This document shows positions 49,266 through 59,500 of a DNA stretch of 64,000 bases, one piece after another. Under the pieces are notes generated by a model, which was not told the origin of the DNA, searched no databases, and saw nothing but the letters and a program-made list of their open reading frames with translations. This DNA comes from Eremomyces bilateralis CBS 781.70. Its lineage: Eukaryota; Ascomycota; Dothideomycetes; Eremomycetales; Eremomycetaceae. Position 1 is the first letter of the stretch. Every line of letters begins with the position of its first letter. The position numbers were made by a program, and so were the translations under genes. Where the stretch lies: NCBI RefSeq assembly GCF_010015585.1, contig NW_022985069.1:726318-790317 (forward strand). Reading direction: 5' to 3'.

Positions 49266-50394
49266 GAAGTTGATTCGCCATAACGAAGGTAGGTTATGGC
49301 GCAGGAATACGCTTGGGGGGTAATCGTGAGCGAGGCTATGAACAGTCCCGTCTCTCCTATGCCTTTGTCGTCCTGTGGTTATTCTCCGGCTGCCCACGGC
49401 GCGGGTCATATCAAGGCCAGTGTGTGAATGACGCATGATATTGCGGTTCGGAACAGACCCTCCCATCGACCCATTACCAATGTTTCTAACCCCGAACGCC
49501 ATAAAACCATAGGCTCTAGAGTCACGGGCGATGCTGGCTCGTGTCAATGGCGTTCCTGATCTCCGGCAGCGGCCCACACCTGGTTATTCGAAATTCTGGA
49601 TAATTTCATGTCGCTTCGGAACACATTGAGGGATGTCGGCTCCTTCACCACTTGCATCCGCGACCAGGCTCATGAGTCCTAGAGTTGAGAAGATTCTCAT
49701 GACGTTGCACCAATATGATTTGAAGCCCATGGGTTTTGAAGTTTGGGTTGATGAGCTGGCAGCTGTGGTACTGCACAAGATGGGCATGACAGGCTGGGGG
49801 CGGCTTGTACAGCAAAAGTCGGGGCCGACTGTGCACGTCGAGGTGAAATTAGGATGCCGACAAATCAATCCTTTCTTCCCACATCATGCACGATTGATCT
49901 GGGTCATGAGGGTGTTCTATGGTTCCTTACTCCGTCAGTATCCAGTCAATCACTGGGTGTAAACATTGAACCAGGAAACAAATATCCACTATCCCGAGAG
50001 AAGAATCTAGGACTCACCTGTTAAGCCACTGGTTCTGAATGCTATTCAAGGTCTTCCTCATCATTTTCTGTTGGACAAGTTTGGTTTTGATTTGAAGAGG
50101 AATTATCAATCTGATGCAAGTTAGGTCGAGTTATGTGAGGAGCTTGCACAAAGGATGACAATCAAAGGTTCGGGTCAGTGAATGTGTTGGGGGTGTGGAT
50201 GGAGGAATAGGACGAGCCACGTGATGCTACCACGTGGTGTGCAGCCTCCTGCTCCTGCCGATCCAGAGGCGGTGCAATGAAGAGGAGATACATTCGTCAA
50301 GTTGCAGTGGAATACTGGTACTTACCAGATCCCTCGTCCTGATGGGTAGACAATGGATCGTCAGCACGGTACGACCAAGGTCAATCAGTGGTTA
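49266..50394. other. Gene-poor region
   Basis: About 1.1 kb. A 109-codon plus ORF at 49633 and a 94-codon minus ORF at 49584 overlap and neither is convincing. A cacgtg...cacgtgg near-palindrome lies at 50219-50238. Confidence 0.4.
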
Positions 50395-51048
50395 TCAGTC
50401 ACTCTCCGTTTCCTCACTCCCCATTTCGGCACTCTCCCCTCTCCCTTCTCTTCTCCCAAAGATCAAGAAGCCGCCCCCAGCCACCCCTATCACCTCCGCC
50501 TCCCAGGTGACCTCAATGCTTCCGTCCGCATAATGCGTGATGGTGGGTTCTATCATGTCTACATCAGGGACCTCCTGGTCGAGTGGGATGGGGGGAGTGG
50601 CTGGGGGGAGGGCTCCTGTCATATGGGTAGCTTCGTAATCCAATGGCATCGGGACCGGGTACGCCGGGTTTTGCATCCTTCTCGCCGATTCCATTACTTC
50701 TTCGACCGTTGGCCATGGCTCGCCCATCGCATGCTCAAGACCAGGAGACCAGTGACCCGGGAGCAACACCGGGGAATCAGTCGACTCGGAAACTAGGCCG
50801 TCGATAGTCGAATCCTCCGAAGCCGGGGCGGGGTGGGAGTACCAGCTATTTAGCTCGTGATGAGTTATCGGAAGAGGGGGCGGGAGGTGGCCTGTCAATA
50901 ACATCCACCACCATCTCCTCAATGGCCCCGCTAGAGTGCGGTTTGGCCTAATGAGGTAGGCAACGATGCAGAGGGCACCAAATATGCTGGCAATAGTAAT
51001 ACCGATAATTGCAGCGGTGCCCATCGTGGTACCAATCGTGGTACCCAT
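50395..51048 (-). CDS. Possible small single-pass membrane protein
   Basis: An intronless 217-aa ORF. It starts with a duplicated GTT(I/M) segment (MGTTIGTTMGT). A hydrophobic helix follows at about residues 12-33 (AAIIGITIASIFGALCIVAY), then a basic Arg/Trp cluster (RPNR, PLRRWWW) and a long acidic, Pro-rich tail ending in EETESD. The layout suggests an Nout-Cin membrane anchor with a cytosolic tail. No family recognised. It sits in the gene-poor, repeat-rich block, so it may be lineage-specific or an unexpressed ORF, and extra 5' exons are possible. Confidence 0.45.
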   Translation of the reverse strand: MGTTIGTTMGTAAIIGITIASIFGALCIVAYLIRPNRTLAGPLRRWWWMLLTGHLPPPLPITHHELNSWYSHPAPASEDSTIDGLVSESTDSPVLLPGHWSPGLEHAMGEPWPTVEEVMESARRMQNPAYPVPMPLDYEATHMTGALPPATPPIPLDQEVPDVDMIEPTITHYADGSIEVTWEAEVIGVAGGGFLIFGRREGRGESAEMGSEETESD

Positions 51049-53228
51049 CGTGGTAGTGGTTCAGTGACGGTGATGGTGCGATGCTGGGATTCTTCCAATT
51101 CTGCTCTCTCTTAAGGTGAGCACGCCTTCTAGTACGGACTTTTGATTGCTTGATGAATGAGGGTGACTGGCGTACCCAGTTGATGATGATCAGGATTGTT
51201 TGGTATCAGAAAGCTTGGTTGTGTTGTAGAAAAGAACGAGTCCTTTGTGCGAACGAAAATGCATTTCAAAACAGTGCAGAGTGCCGTTCAATATCACCTA
51301 TTGGCACCCAAGTCGATCAGGCGGTGAATGCACTCTTTCAGTTTGGAATTGGGAGAGCACAGGTTAGTGAGATACTCTCTTTATATATTTTGGTAATTCT
51401 AATCCTAAAATCTAGAAATATTCGCAGAAATTATTGCCCTCAGGGATATGTATATCGAATCAGTTCCTGAAGGCAGGGGAGCGTCTTGACTACGGCACGA
51501 TGGTCCCCGAAACATGCCTCGTCCAGCAGGAGGATGGACTTGAACAGTAGCCAGAATCCATCTATACAAGTTTTCGACTGTCTTCCTGCCCTTTCCTTGC
51601 ACTGATACATCTCCCGACTGAAGCAGAATGTGAAAGCGTGGCCTGCCACCAGGTACCTGACGTATATCTAACAAGGATCAGTGTTGTCACTGCTGTGAGG
51701 TAGCTAGTCGACAGCGAGCACACAGGTTGTTCGTACAACGGGAGGGCGATGACACAACTATATCTCTCCGGGCTGCATGGCCAGCGTGCTAGACCTGCGG
51801 TTCAGCAATATTGATCCCCCGAAGATGCGACTGGGGAACTATATGTCCAGGCTTCCAGCTTGCATTCCCAGCCTTCCAGGCCTTCCTGAAACCAGGTCAA
51901 GTAACCTAATCCTGACGGAAGATATTCCGTTCGGGACTGAAAAAGGCTTAATTGATCGAAATCGGAGCACTCAGAAGATCTGGCCGAGGAGATTGGTGCT
52001 TGTTGACCCAGAACATGAGTTATCCAGTTATTTCACGTTGGCCCTAGGCACAATGATGGCGGACGCAAGTTGTTTCCAATATATCTGGAGGAGAGGTATT
52101 GTCATCTTCCTCCCGATCGAACCTGCATTCTTCTCTTGCTGAACCGCAGTTGTTCAACCTACAAGTTCTATAACCGTCGTTACTGCTGGGATACGATAGA
52201 GCGCCGGCACGGCGGCAAGGCTCAACTCGATTTTGTGGGGTGACGACAATAGCGGAATGACAAGCGGAATCAGAAAACCGAAGTCATGACGGGGCGGCTG
52301 TGCGGTGCGACGACTCTCTCCTTTCTATCATCGGCCTGTCGATTACGTACCGACAGACTGAGCGGCTACGATATTTCCTTGGCTCCTCATCAATTTCACA
52401 CTGATAGCTCTTTACGGCGCATCTGAACCCGGCGGATCGCATTCAGTGGTCTCCATCGTCGTCCCAGGCAACGAACGATCAAGGGAAGAACGGGAATAAA
52501 GGCCACGACAAGCCGAACTGCCTCTGTGATGATCCCTAGTGAAGAACGGGACAGAGGGAAACAAGTGACCAGAAATTGTAGTAAGGGGCTCATTCTACAG
52601 GGCAACCGCCGCCGCGGACACGGTTGACGATAATTTCTCAAGATATCATTTTCTTGGCGGCACTCCGAGTGTCATATGGTGCCCATGAAGGACAAGGCTC
52701 TGGATCGTAGCATTGGCTGCATTGAGCTTCACATGGCTTCTAAATCGTGCCATCACGATGGGAGTCGAAGAACTGACCCGACAGTTGTGCGTATATTTAG
52801 TAGGTAAGGTAGTTAGGTAGATTACAGTTGACTTCGTCCGCAATCTGTCTCGGAGTCTTCTCCCACAAACGATTTTGCTTTACGGCTACTATATTTTGGT
52901 CATAATTGTCAGCCATAACATTTGGAGAGAGGAAAAAGGGTTTTCATACACGGAGTGATGTGATCAGTCAGCATCAAGGCAATGAAGCAGGGCCTAATTT
53001 ACGATACACACTAGACCTATTTCGGTTAGTGAAATAAAACTCAATATAATACATGATCCTTGCCAATTCCACCGCCAGCCCACACCATTTGACGATTTTC
53101 GACGACTTCATCCAGTTCCGGTTGCGAGGGCAGTCCACCACCCAGTCGCCGTATCCATCTCTCTTTTTTCCTACTTCTTTCAAGGACTCGAACTGTTATC
53201 CTGAACCATCCAAAGAAGTCCTGCCACG
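51049..53228. other. Gene-poor region upstream of eIF3m
   Basis: About 2.2 kb. A minus-strand island at 51440-51649 (WLLFKSILLLDEACFGDH) looks mildly coding, but nothing joins it. A 121-codon plus ORF at 51777 has no features. The last 200 bp before 53229 should be the eIF3m promoter. Confidence 0.4.
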
Positions 53229-54623
53229 ATGCCCGCACCTTCCAACACCCTTCTCATTGAGGGGTCCTTCGAAGAATTAGCCGAAGAACTCGCCGTCTAT
53301 ATTGACAACCTCAGGAAAGATGAGGGCGCAAAGATCCAGGCCGATGTGGCTCCGCTGCTTCAGCAAGAAGGATCAAAAGATGAAGTCATGAAAAAGCTGG
53401 TCATCGGGTCGTCGGCCCTGAACAACGCGCCAGAGAAAGGTTCGCCCACGGAACCATGAAACGCTGCGGTATATCAGGATATATACTGACAATCCATAGA
53501 GTTCATTGCCGCATACAATCTCCTCATCCACCTAATCCAGCAAACGAAGAACCCAAACATGTTCCTCTCGAAAATTTGCCAATATCTTTCGCAACCGATT
53601 ACCACCTCCCCGCACCACGGCCCCTCACTCGCCCTCGCCGTCCTCAGCACCATCTTCAATGTCCTCTCCCCCGACGACGACAGCCGATATCACGTTCTTC
53701 TTGCCCTCCTCAGCGTCATCCGATCCGCCTCCGCATACGATCTCATCAAGCCACAACTCAAAGAACTGGACTCATGGATTGCGTCCTGGGAACTTGACGA
53801 GGATGATCAACGCAAACTCTACCTCGCGCTGAGCGACGTCGCGAAAGACTCCGGCGAGACCGATGCCTCATACACACACTTCGTCAGCGCCCTACGAACG
53901 ATCCCCGCAGACGAATCAAATGACGAGGAGAGCCGAACGCTGGCGCTGAAAGGCCTGAAAGCCGCGCTGACCCACCCGAGTCACTTCGACTTCCAAGACC
54001 TCACCGAGCTCGACTGCATCCAAGCGCTCCGCAAATCCGACCCGCTGTACTTCGAGCTGCTGGAGATCTTCGCCGGCGAGACGCTGGAGGAGTACAATGA
54101 CTTCAACGAGGCAAACGACGACTTCCTTGAGAGCAGCGGGCTGGATGCCGAGGTGCTGTACCGGAAGTTGCGGCTGCTGACGGTCGCATCGTTGGCGGCG
54201 TCGGCGCAGCAGACGCGCACGCTGCCGTACTCCGTGATCGCGAAGGCATTGCTGATCCCCCAGGAGGACGTGGAGATGTGGATCATTGACGTGATCCGCG
54301 CGGGCCTCGTCGAAGGCAAGTTGAGCCAATTGAACCAGACGTTCTTGATCCACCGCAGCACCTACCGGGTGTTCGGAGAGAAGCAGTGGCAGGAGGTCGC
54401 GTCGCGTCTGGACATGTGGCGGACGAGCCTGGTCGGCGTGCTGGAAGTGGTCCGGCAGGAGAAGGAGAACTACGTCGAGCAGGTGGGTCAGGAACAGCGG
54501 GAGATGGAATCAAAGGTGAATGGATACCAGAGGAGACAGGGTGGACGGCAGGGCCAGCAGCATCACCAGCAGAAGGAACAAAAGCCCAAAGTGGTGCCCT
54601 CGGATATTGATGATCGGGATTAA
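53229..54623 (+). CDS. Translation initiation factor eIF3 subunit M (PCI domain)
   Basis: Model: join(53229..53439, 53500..54623), 444 aa. The splice restores PEK-EFIAAYNLLIHLIQQ. Helical repeats fill the first 200 residues (MPAPSNTLLIEGSFEELAEE, ..YHVLLALLSVIRSASAYD). The PCI/winged-helix part is at about 210-375 (YRKLRLLTVASLAASAQQ, SVIAKALLIPQEDVEMWIID, GLVEGKLSQLNQTFLIHRS, FGEKQWQEVASRLDMW). A basic, Gln-rich tail closes the protein. eIF3m is a subunit of eIF3, which binds the 40S ribosome and scaffolds initiation; it resembles proteasome lid and COP9 PCI subunits. The wording IHRSTYRVFGEKQWQ is characteristic of eIF3m rather than Csn7. Confidence 0.92.
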
Positions 54624-54821
54624 TGGGTGGCGCTGTTTTCGTCGGGTTTGGTACGGGAAACTGGGTTGCTAGAATCGCATACTGGATGAAGTGCTTTACG
54701 AAAGGAGATAGATCCTTGTGATTCATCCTACAAAATTCTATGAGTGTATAACGTTCAATGGTTTACAAGTACTTCGCACATTAACCAATCCGCTTGCAAT
54801 CGCCAAAAAAAGGCATCCGAT

Positions 54822-55526
54822 CTACGCCGTCGGATTCAACCCCTTCTTCTTCAACTCCGCCCGCACCTTCTCGTATACTTCTTCGGGCGTCGTAGTGGCC
54901 TCAATCCTAACCACCTTGCCTTGCTTCTCGAACATGTCCACCACCGGCATGCTGGTGTCGACGAACACCCTGAACCGCTTCTTGATGCTCTCCAGGTTGT
55001 CATCGGCCCGTCCGGACGTCTTCCCACGGACGATCAAGCGACTCTCCATAACCTCCTCGGGGCAGTCGAAGAACAGAATGAACCGAGACGGACACACCGT
55101 CTTCTCGAATTCGATCGCCTGGTCCATCTTGCGTGGAAACCCTAGAAACACATATCAATCAGCCAAACCCATCCGAAATTGCATCCAAAATCACCTACCA
55201 TCGATCAAAAACCGATCCTTCCCCCCATCCTTCATCATCTTTCCCATCGCCTTCTCCAACAGCGCAATCGTCACCTCCATCGGCACAATCGTCCCCTCTT
55301 TGATATATTCGTTGATCAGCTCCCCGAACTGGCTCCCCGCGCGGTTCTGCTCCGCTCGCAACAGATCGCCCGCGCTCAGGTGCGCGAACCCGAAGTCCCG
55401 CACCAGGTACTCCGACTGCGTCCCCTTGCCGGCGCCGGGGCCGCCCAACACGAAGATGACGGTGACGTCGGAGGAGGAGTAGAGCGGTTTTTCGCGCTGC
55501 GGAAGCGGTGGCAGAGTGGGCGCCAT
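54822..55526 (-). CDS. URA6: UMP-CMP kinase (uridylate kinase)
   Basis: Model: complement(join(54822..55141, 55199..55526)), 215 aa from the ATG at 55526. The P-loop [10 protein letters not shown] is at residues 28-37. The NMP-binding helix is [19 protein letters not shown], and the splice completes [13 protein letters not shown]. The Walker-B-like strand is [10 protein letters not shown] and the LID is [11 protein letters not shown]. The enzyme phosphorylates UMP, and also CMP and dCMP, with ATP to make diphosphates for RNA, UDP-sugars and DNA. An upstream minus-strand ORF (55587-55868) looks like a mitochondrial presequence plus membrane helix, as in some filamentous-fungus orthologues. It does not join in frame by the visible splice sites, so I kept the shorter start. 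Confidence 0.9.
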
Positions 55527-56527
55527 GGCGTATCGAGATTCGAGGACGTCGGTAAGATAGAAGGTATTTATGTTAGGATGCGTCGCTCACGGTCCTGGAC
55601 CCGGTCGTCGAGTTAGCGAATCGGGCGGAGCGGTGCCGGCGCGATCCCGCACGATGAGGGCGAAGAGGCCGGTTCCTGAGAGGAAGATGAGGGCGAAGGG
55701 CCAGAATTTGAGCTGGTTCTTTTGGGGAGGGTGCGGGCGCGGTTTCGGGGGACCGTTGGGGGTGGTGCGCGTGTGTGAGGAAACGAAGGTGCGTAAAGGA
55801 ATGGAGGGATGGAGGTGGAGGAGAAGCTGTTGGGATGCACGCGAGGGCGGGATGAAGGGACTTCGCATGGTCTTGGGGGAGAAGGGTTGGGATTATTGAG
55901 GGTTAGGTGGAAGGGTAGATGGAGATATGATATCACGATATATTCTTTGCGGTGGGATTTAATACGATAGTATCAAATCCAGCACGTTGATCATTCCTTG
56001 GTCAATAAATGGTCACTGGCCATGGATCAGGAGCTCCTCTTCCTTGCAACAATTTCTTGCATTTCCATCGCCATCTTCCTTGTCACCCCAAATCACAACC
56101 TGGTCGGGACTCGGGAGCGTGACCGGTCGTTGGCGCCAAATAATATACTATTCTTGGCAGAGACTAGATTCAACTGGAGTCAAATTTCAAGCCACCGAAA
56201 CTCTCATTTGATTCCAACTCAAGCTGTGACACTAACGCCAGGCGGGAATACGAGAAAGCCGCGATGGCGCAGTCGTCCCTAATGGACACGCGCTGAACCG
56301 TCCGCAAAGAGCACCACATGTCTCTCTTCGCTTTGTAGTCTTCCATTATTCCGATGTTCATACTATAGCATATTTATTCTAATCACAAGTTGTCTTTTCG
56401 CTTCTCTACATGTCTTCCGGTACCCAGTTATGATCTTGTTCCGTACCATGGTGTTGTTTTGAGCATCCTCCATTGGGTATCCGATATCGTATTCCTGGTC
56501 TCCTGAGTCGACGGTCCGGTGACGAAG
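55527..56527. other. Divergent region between URA6 and the Gln/Pro-rich gene
   Basis: About 1 kb between divergent starts. The left part contains the minus-strand presequence-like ORF at 55587-55868; a tacataaata-like element lies near 55570 on the minus strand. The remaining 600 bp shows no gene. Confidence 0.5.
55587..55868 (-). CDS. Presequence-plus-membrane-helix ORF upstream of URA6 (alternative first exon?)
   Basis: A 93-aa ORF on the same strand as URA6. Residues 1-45 are Arg/Ser/Pro-rich with almost no acids (MRSPFIPPSRASQQLLLHLH), like a mitochondrial targeting sequence. QLKFWPFALIFLSGTGLFAL is a membrane helix followed by a charged linker. The frame ends at a strong gtgagc donor overlapping its stop. 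The next acceptor (55498-55497) would put the kinase out of frame by one base. It may be a real first exon with a sequence error, an alternative isoform, or a separate small ORF. Confidence 0.45.
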   Translation of the reverse strand: MRSPFIPPSRASQQLLLHLHPSIPLRTFVSSHTRTTPNGPPKPRPHPPQKNQLKFWPFALIFLSGTGLFALIVRDRAGTAPPDSLTRRPGPGP

Positions 56528-59500
56528 ATGTCTCTCCATAATCAAGGGCAGTATCAGGCCGGTGGTGCGCCCGCACTGGGTCAAGGTATGAGCATAGTTG
56601 CATTCAAGCTTATCGATATCGATATCGATACTGACGGGCAGTCACATCAGCCGACCCTTCAGCATATCATCCGCCAGTGTCAGGCACTCCAACACCTCAA
56701 CAGCAATCATGGCAGCCTCGTCCACAATCCATCGCCAGTCCGCCTCCTCAAGCATGGAGTCAATCGCCGTCGACTGCCCAGCCGCCTCCTCCGACAAAAT
56801 ACCAGCAGCAGGCCGCGCAACATGGTCATGCACCCCATGCTGGGTACAATCCCGCATCCTATGCGCCCATGGGAGGAGTGCAGGCACAGCAGGGACAATA
56901 TGCTCAACCAAGCCAACCAGCTCAGGTAAAAATCGTACGCCGAATGCCACGATATAGTGCCACTGACATCGGAGTTGCAGAACCAACAGTATGCGGTTCC
57001 CCCAAGTCCGCACCAGACGCAACAAGTCCGGCCGGCCCATCAACCCCATCAGTATCAACCTCCGACGCCTCAGCAACCCTCCGCACCATCTCTACCCTCA
57101 GGATACCAAGCGGAGATCCAACAGAACCAGCAGGGTTGGCCTCAACATGCTCCATACTCGTCCCAGCCGCCGACACATCAGTATGAACCTGAGAGCCAAC
57201 CGCTGGCTCAACCACAAGCGCAGCCGCCAGCACGGCGGCAGAGTCAATATCAGTACAATCCAGCACCGGACCAGCAATCACAACAGCAGCAAGCTCCGCA
57301 ACAGCAGCAGACAAGCCAACGACCTCCATCTGTGGACTTCTCCCCAATGAATGCTGGCACACAACAATACTTCCCTCCTCAGCAGCACGGGCGACAATCC
57401 TCAGTCGCCGGACAAGGATATGGCAGCGGGCAACAGCAAGTTACTATCGGGACTCCGAGTCAAGCATTCAGCACCCCGGATGAACAAAATCCAGCCTACA
57501 TCCCACCTTCTCTGTCGGGTCAGGGAGTCACGGCTTATCAGGTCTCCAACACGAATCCTATGCCAGGCGTGTATATTCCCCCTCCGCCTGAAAATGTGCC
57601 GGCATGGTCGCCTCAGCAGCATGCTCCTTTGGCTCCTGGGACCAAGAGATTCAAGTACGCTCAGCCTTCGGGGAGCTTTGTTCAGAACACACACCCCCCG
57701 TCCCAGGTGTACCAACAGCAGCAACAACAGCAGCCGCCCCAGCCGATGGCGCAGGGCGGACAATATCCTCCTCAGCAAGCACCGGCTACCCATGTACAGT
57801 ACCAGCAGCCGGACCAACAGCAGCAGGCTGCTTATAACCCCCAGTTCGATGCGACGAACCCACAGATCCAGACCCAGTTGCCTCCCGTGCCGCCGCCGAA
57901 GGATCCTGTTCCAGGCCAAGCGCAGTACAACCAGTCGCATTCGCAGCACTCGCAGTTGCAACAACCCTACCATCAACCACAGCAGGGCCAGCAACCTCCG
58001 CAGTTCCAGGCTCCGCAATGGATTCAGCCACAGGCCCAGCCACAGGCGCCCCCACCGCAGCAGTATGATCCGCATAGTCAAGCAAATGTACAGCAACCGC
58101 AGCCGCAAAGTGCACCTCCGAACTACCAGGCGACGACTGCTACTCCTCAAGCCTATGATCACCAACAGGCAGCAGCGCCACAGAATTTCCAGGCTTCGTC
58201 GTCCGCTCCCCAAGGCTACGAGCAAATACAGCAGCAACCCGGTGCACCTCAGAATTTCCAGGGGATTTCCCAGCCGGCTCCTCAATCATACGACCAGCAA
58301 CAGCAAGCGCCTCAGCAATATCAACAGCAACCGACCGAACAGTCCCAACATGCTGCACAGCAGACGCCGCGCCCTATGCAGTACGCTCCTCAGCAGCAAG
58401 CGCACCAGCCGCCACAAGATGCTGCGGCAGCCATGAAATTGCAGGGAGCGGCTCAACAGACCTACCAAAGCCCTGCTCCTCAACAGGCAGTCGCATCACC
58501 AACTCCTCAGATAGACATGCAGCAACAATTTCAACCACCGATTGCGCCACAGCCAGGGCAGTATCAACCTCCTCAACCAAGTCAGTACAAGACGCCTCCC
58601 CCGCAACCGCAGATGCAGAGCCAACCCCCACCACAAATGCCTACTCAACCCGTATACGGCGCTGGTACACCCAGTCAAGAATCGAACCTGTACCAAAATC
58701 AACAATATCAAGTGCAGATGCCAAAAGATTTATCTACTCAAGATAATCAACCGATATCCCCGGTGTCGCAGCTAGGGAGCATCAGCCTCGACTCCATGAG
58801 CCAGGTTTCTGGGCCGTCTAGACAAGATTCCAATCAGTCCGTGCCGCAGGTTGGGCGGAAACCCGTCCCGGGCGCGGGGCGAGGACCACTTCCCCTGAGG
58901 CATGCATCCGTGAGCCAGACGCCGATTACGTCGCAACGGCAGGACTCAGTTAGTCAACCGGTCGCGAATCCGAAAGAAGAAAAAGACCCGGCCAAACCAG
59001 AAATCAGCGCGTCCGTCCTCGGCTTTGGCGGGCCGTCTGATTGGGAGCATTTCGGCTCGATGGGCGATGGCGACATTGACGATACAGAGGCGTATGGCGC
59101 CAGCGAGCAGACCAATGATGATCAGCCCACCTCGCCGCAGCAGTTGGATAGCACGGAAATCGGCACCAGGGCAGATGCAGTGGTGGATCAGAGACAGGAT
59201 TGGCCAACCCCGCCCGGAGTCCATCGGATGGACTCCATCAATAACCGGCCTGTATCAGCCACTGGAGATCTCCCGCCCCCGATGGATTTCGCGGAAAGTG
59301 GAGATGTGAAGCCGTCTACCGTCGCAGAAACCGTTCCCACCCCCGACCTATCAACCTCCACCGCTATGGAGGAGAGCGGATACTACCCCCCCATGCCCGA
59401 AGAACCCCAGCCCACCCCGCCCGCGACCCGCAAACCCATCGTCATCGGCGGCAGCCTCCGGAAACCCGTCCAACCCCGACCGGAAAGCGTGGCCGAAGAA

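Noticed and set aside
51777-52142. 121-codon plus ORF
   Set aside because: No domain; it includes short internal ccttccagg-type repeats and no supporting splice structure.
56270-56300. tRNA A-box-like gatggcgcagtcg
   Set aside because: No B box follows within the expected 30-60 nt.
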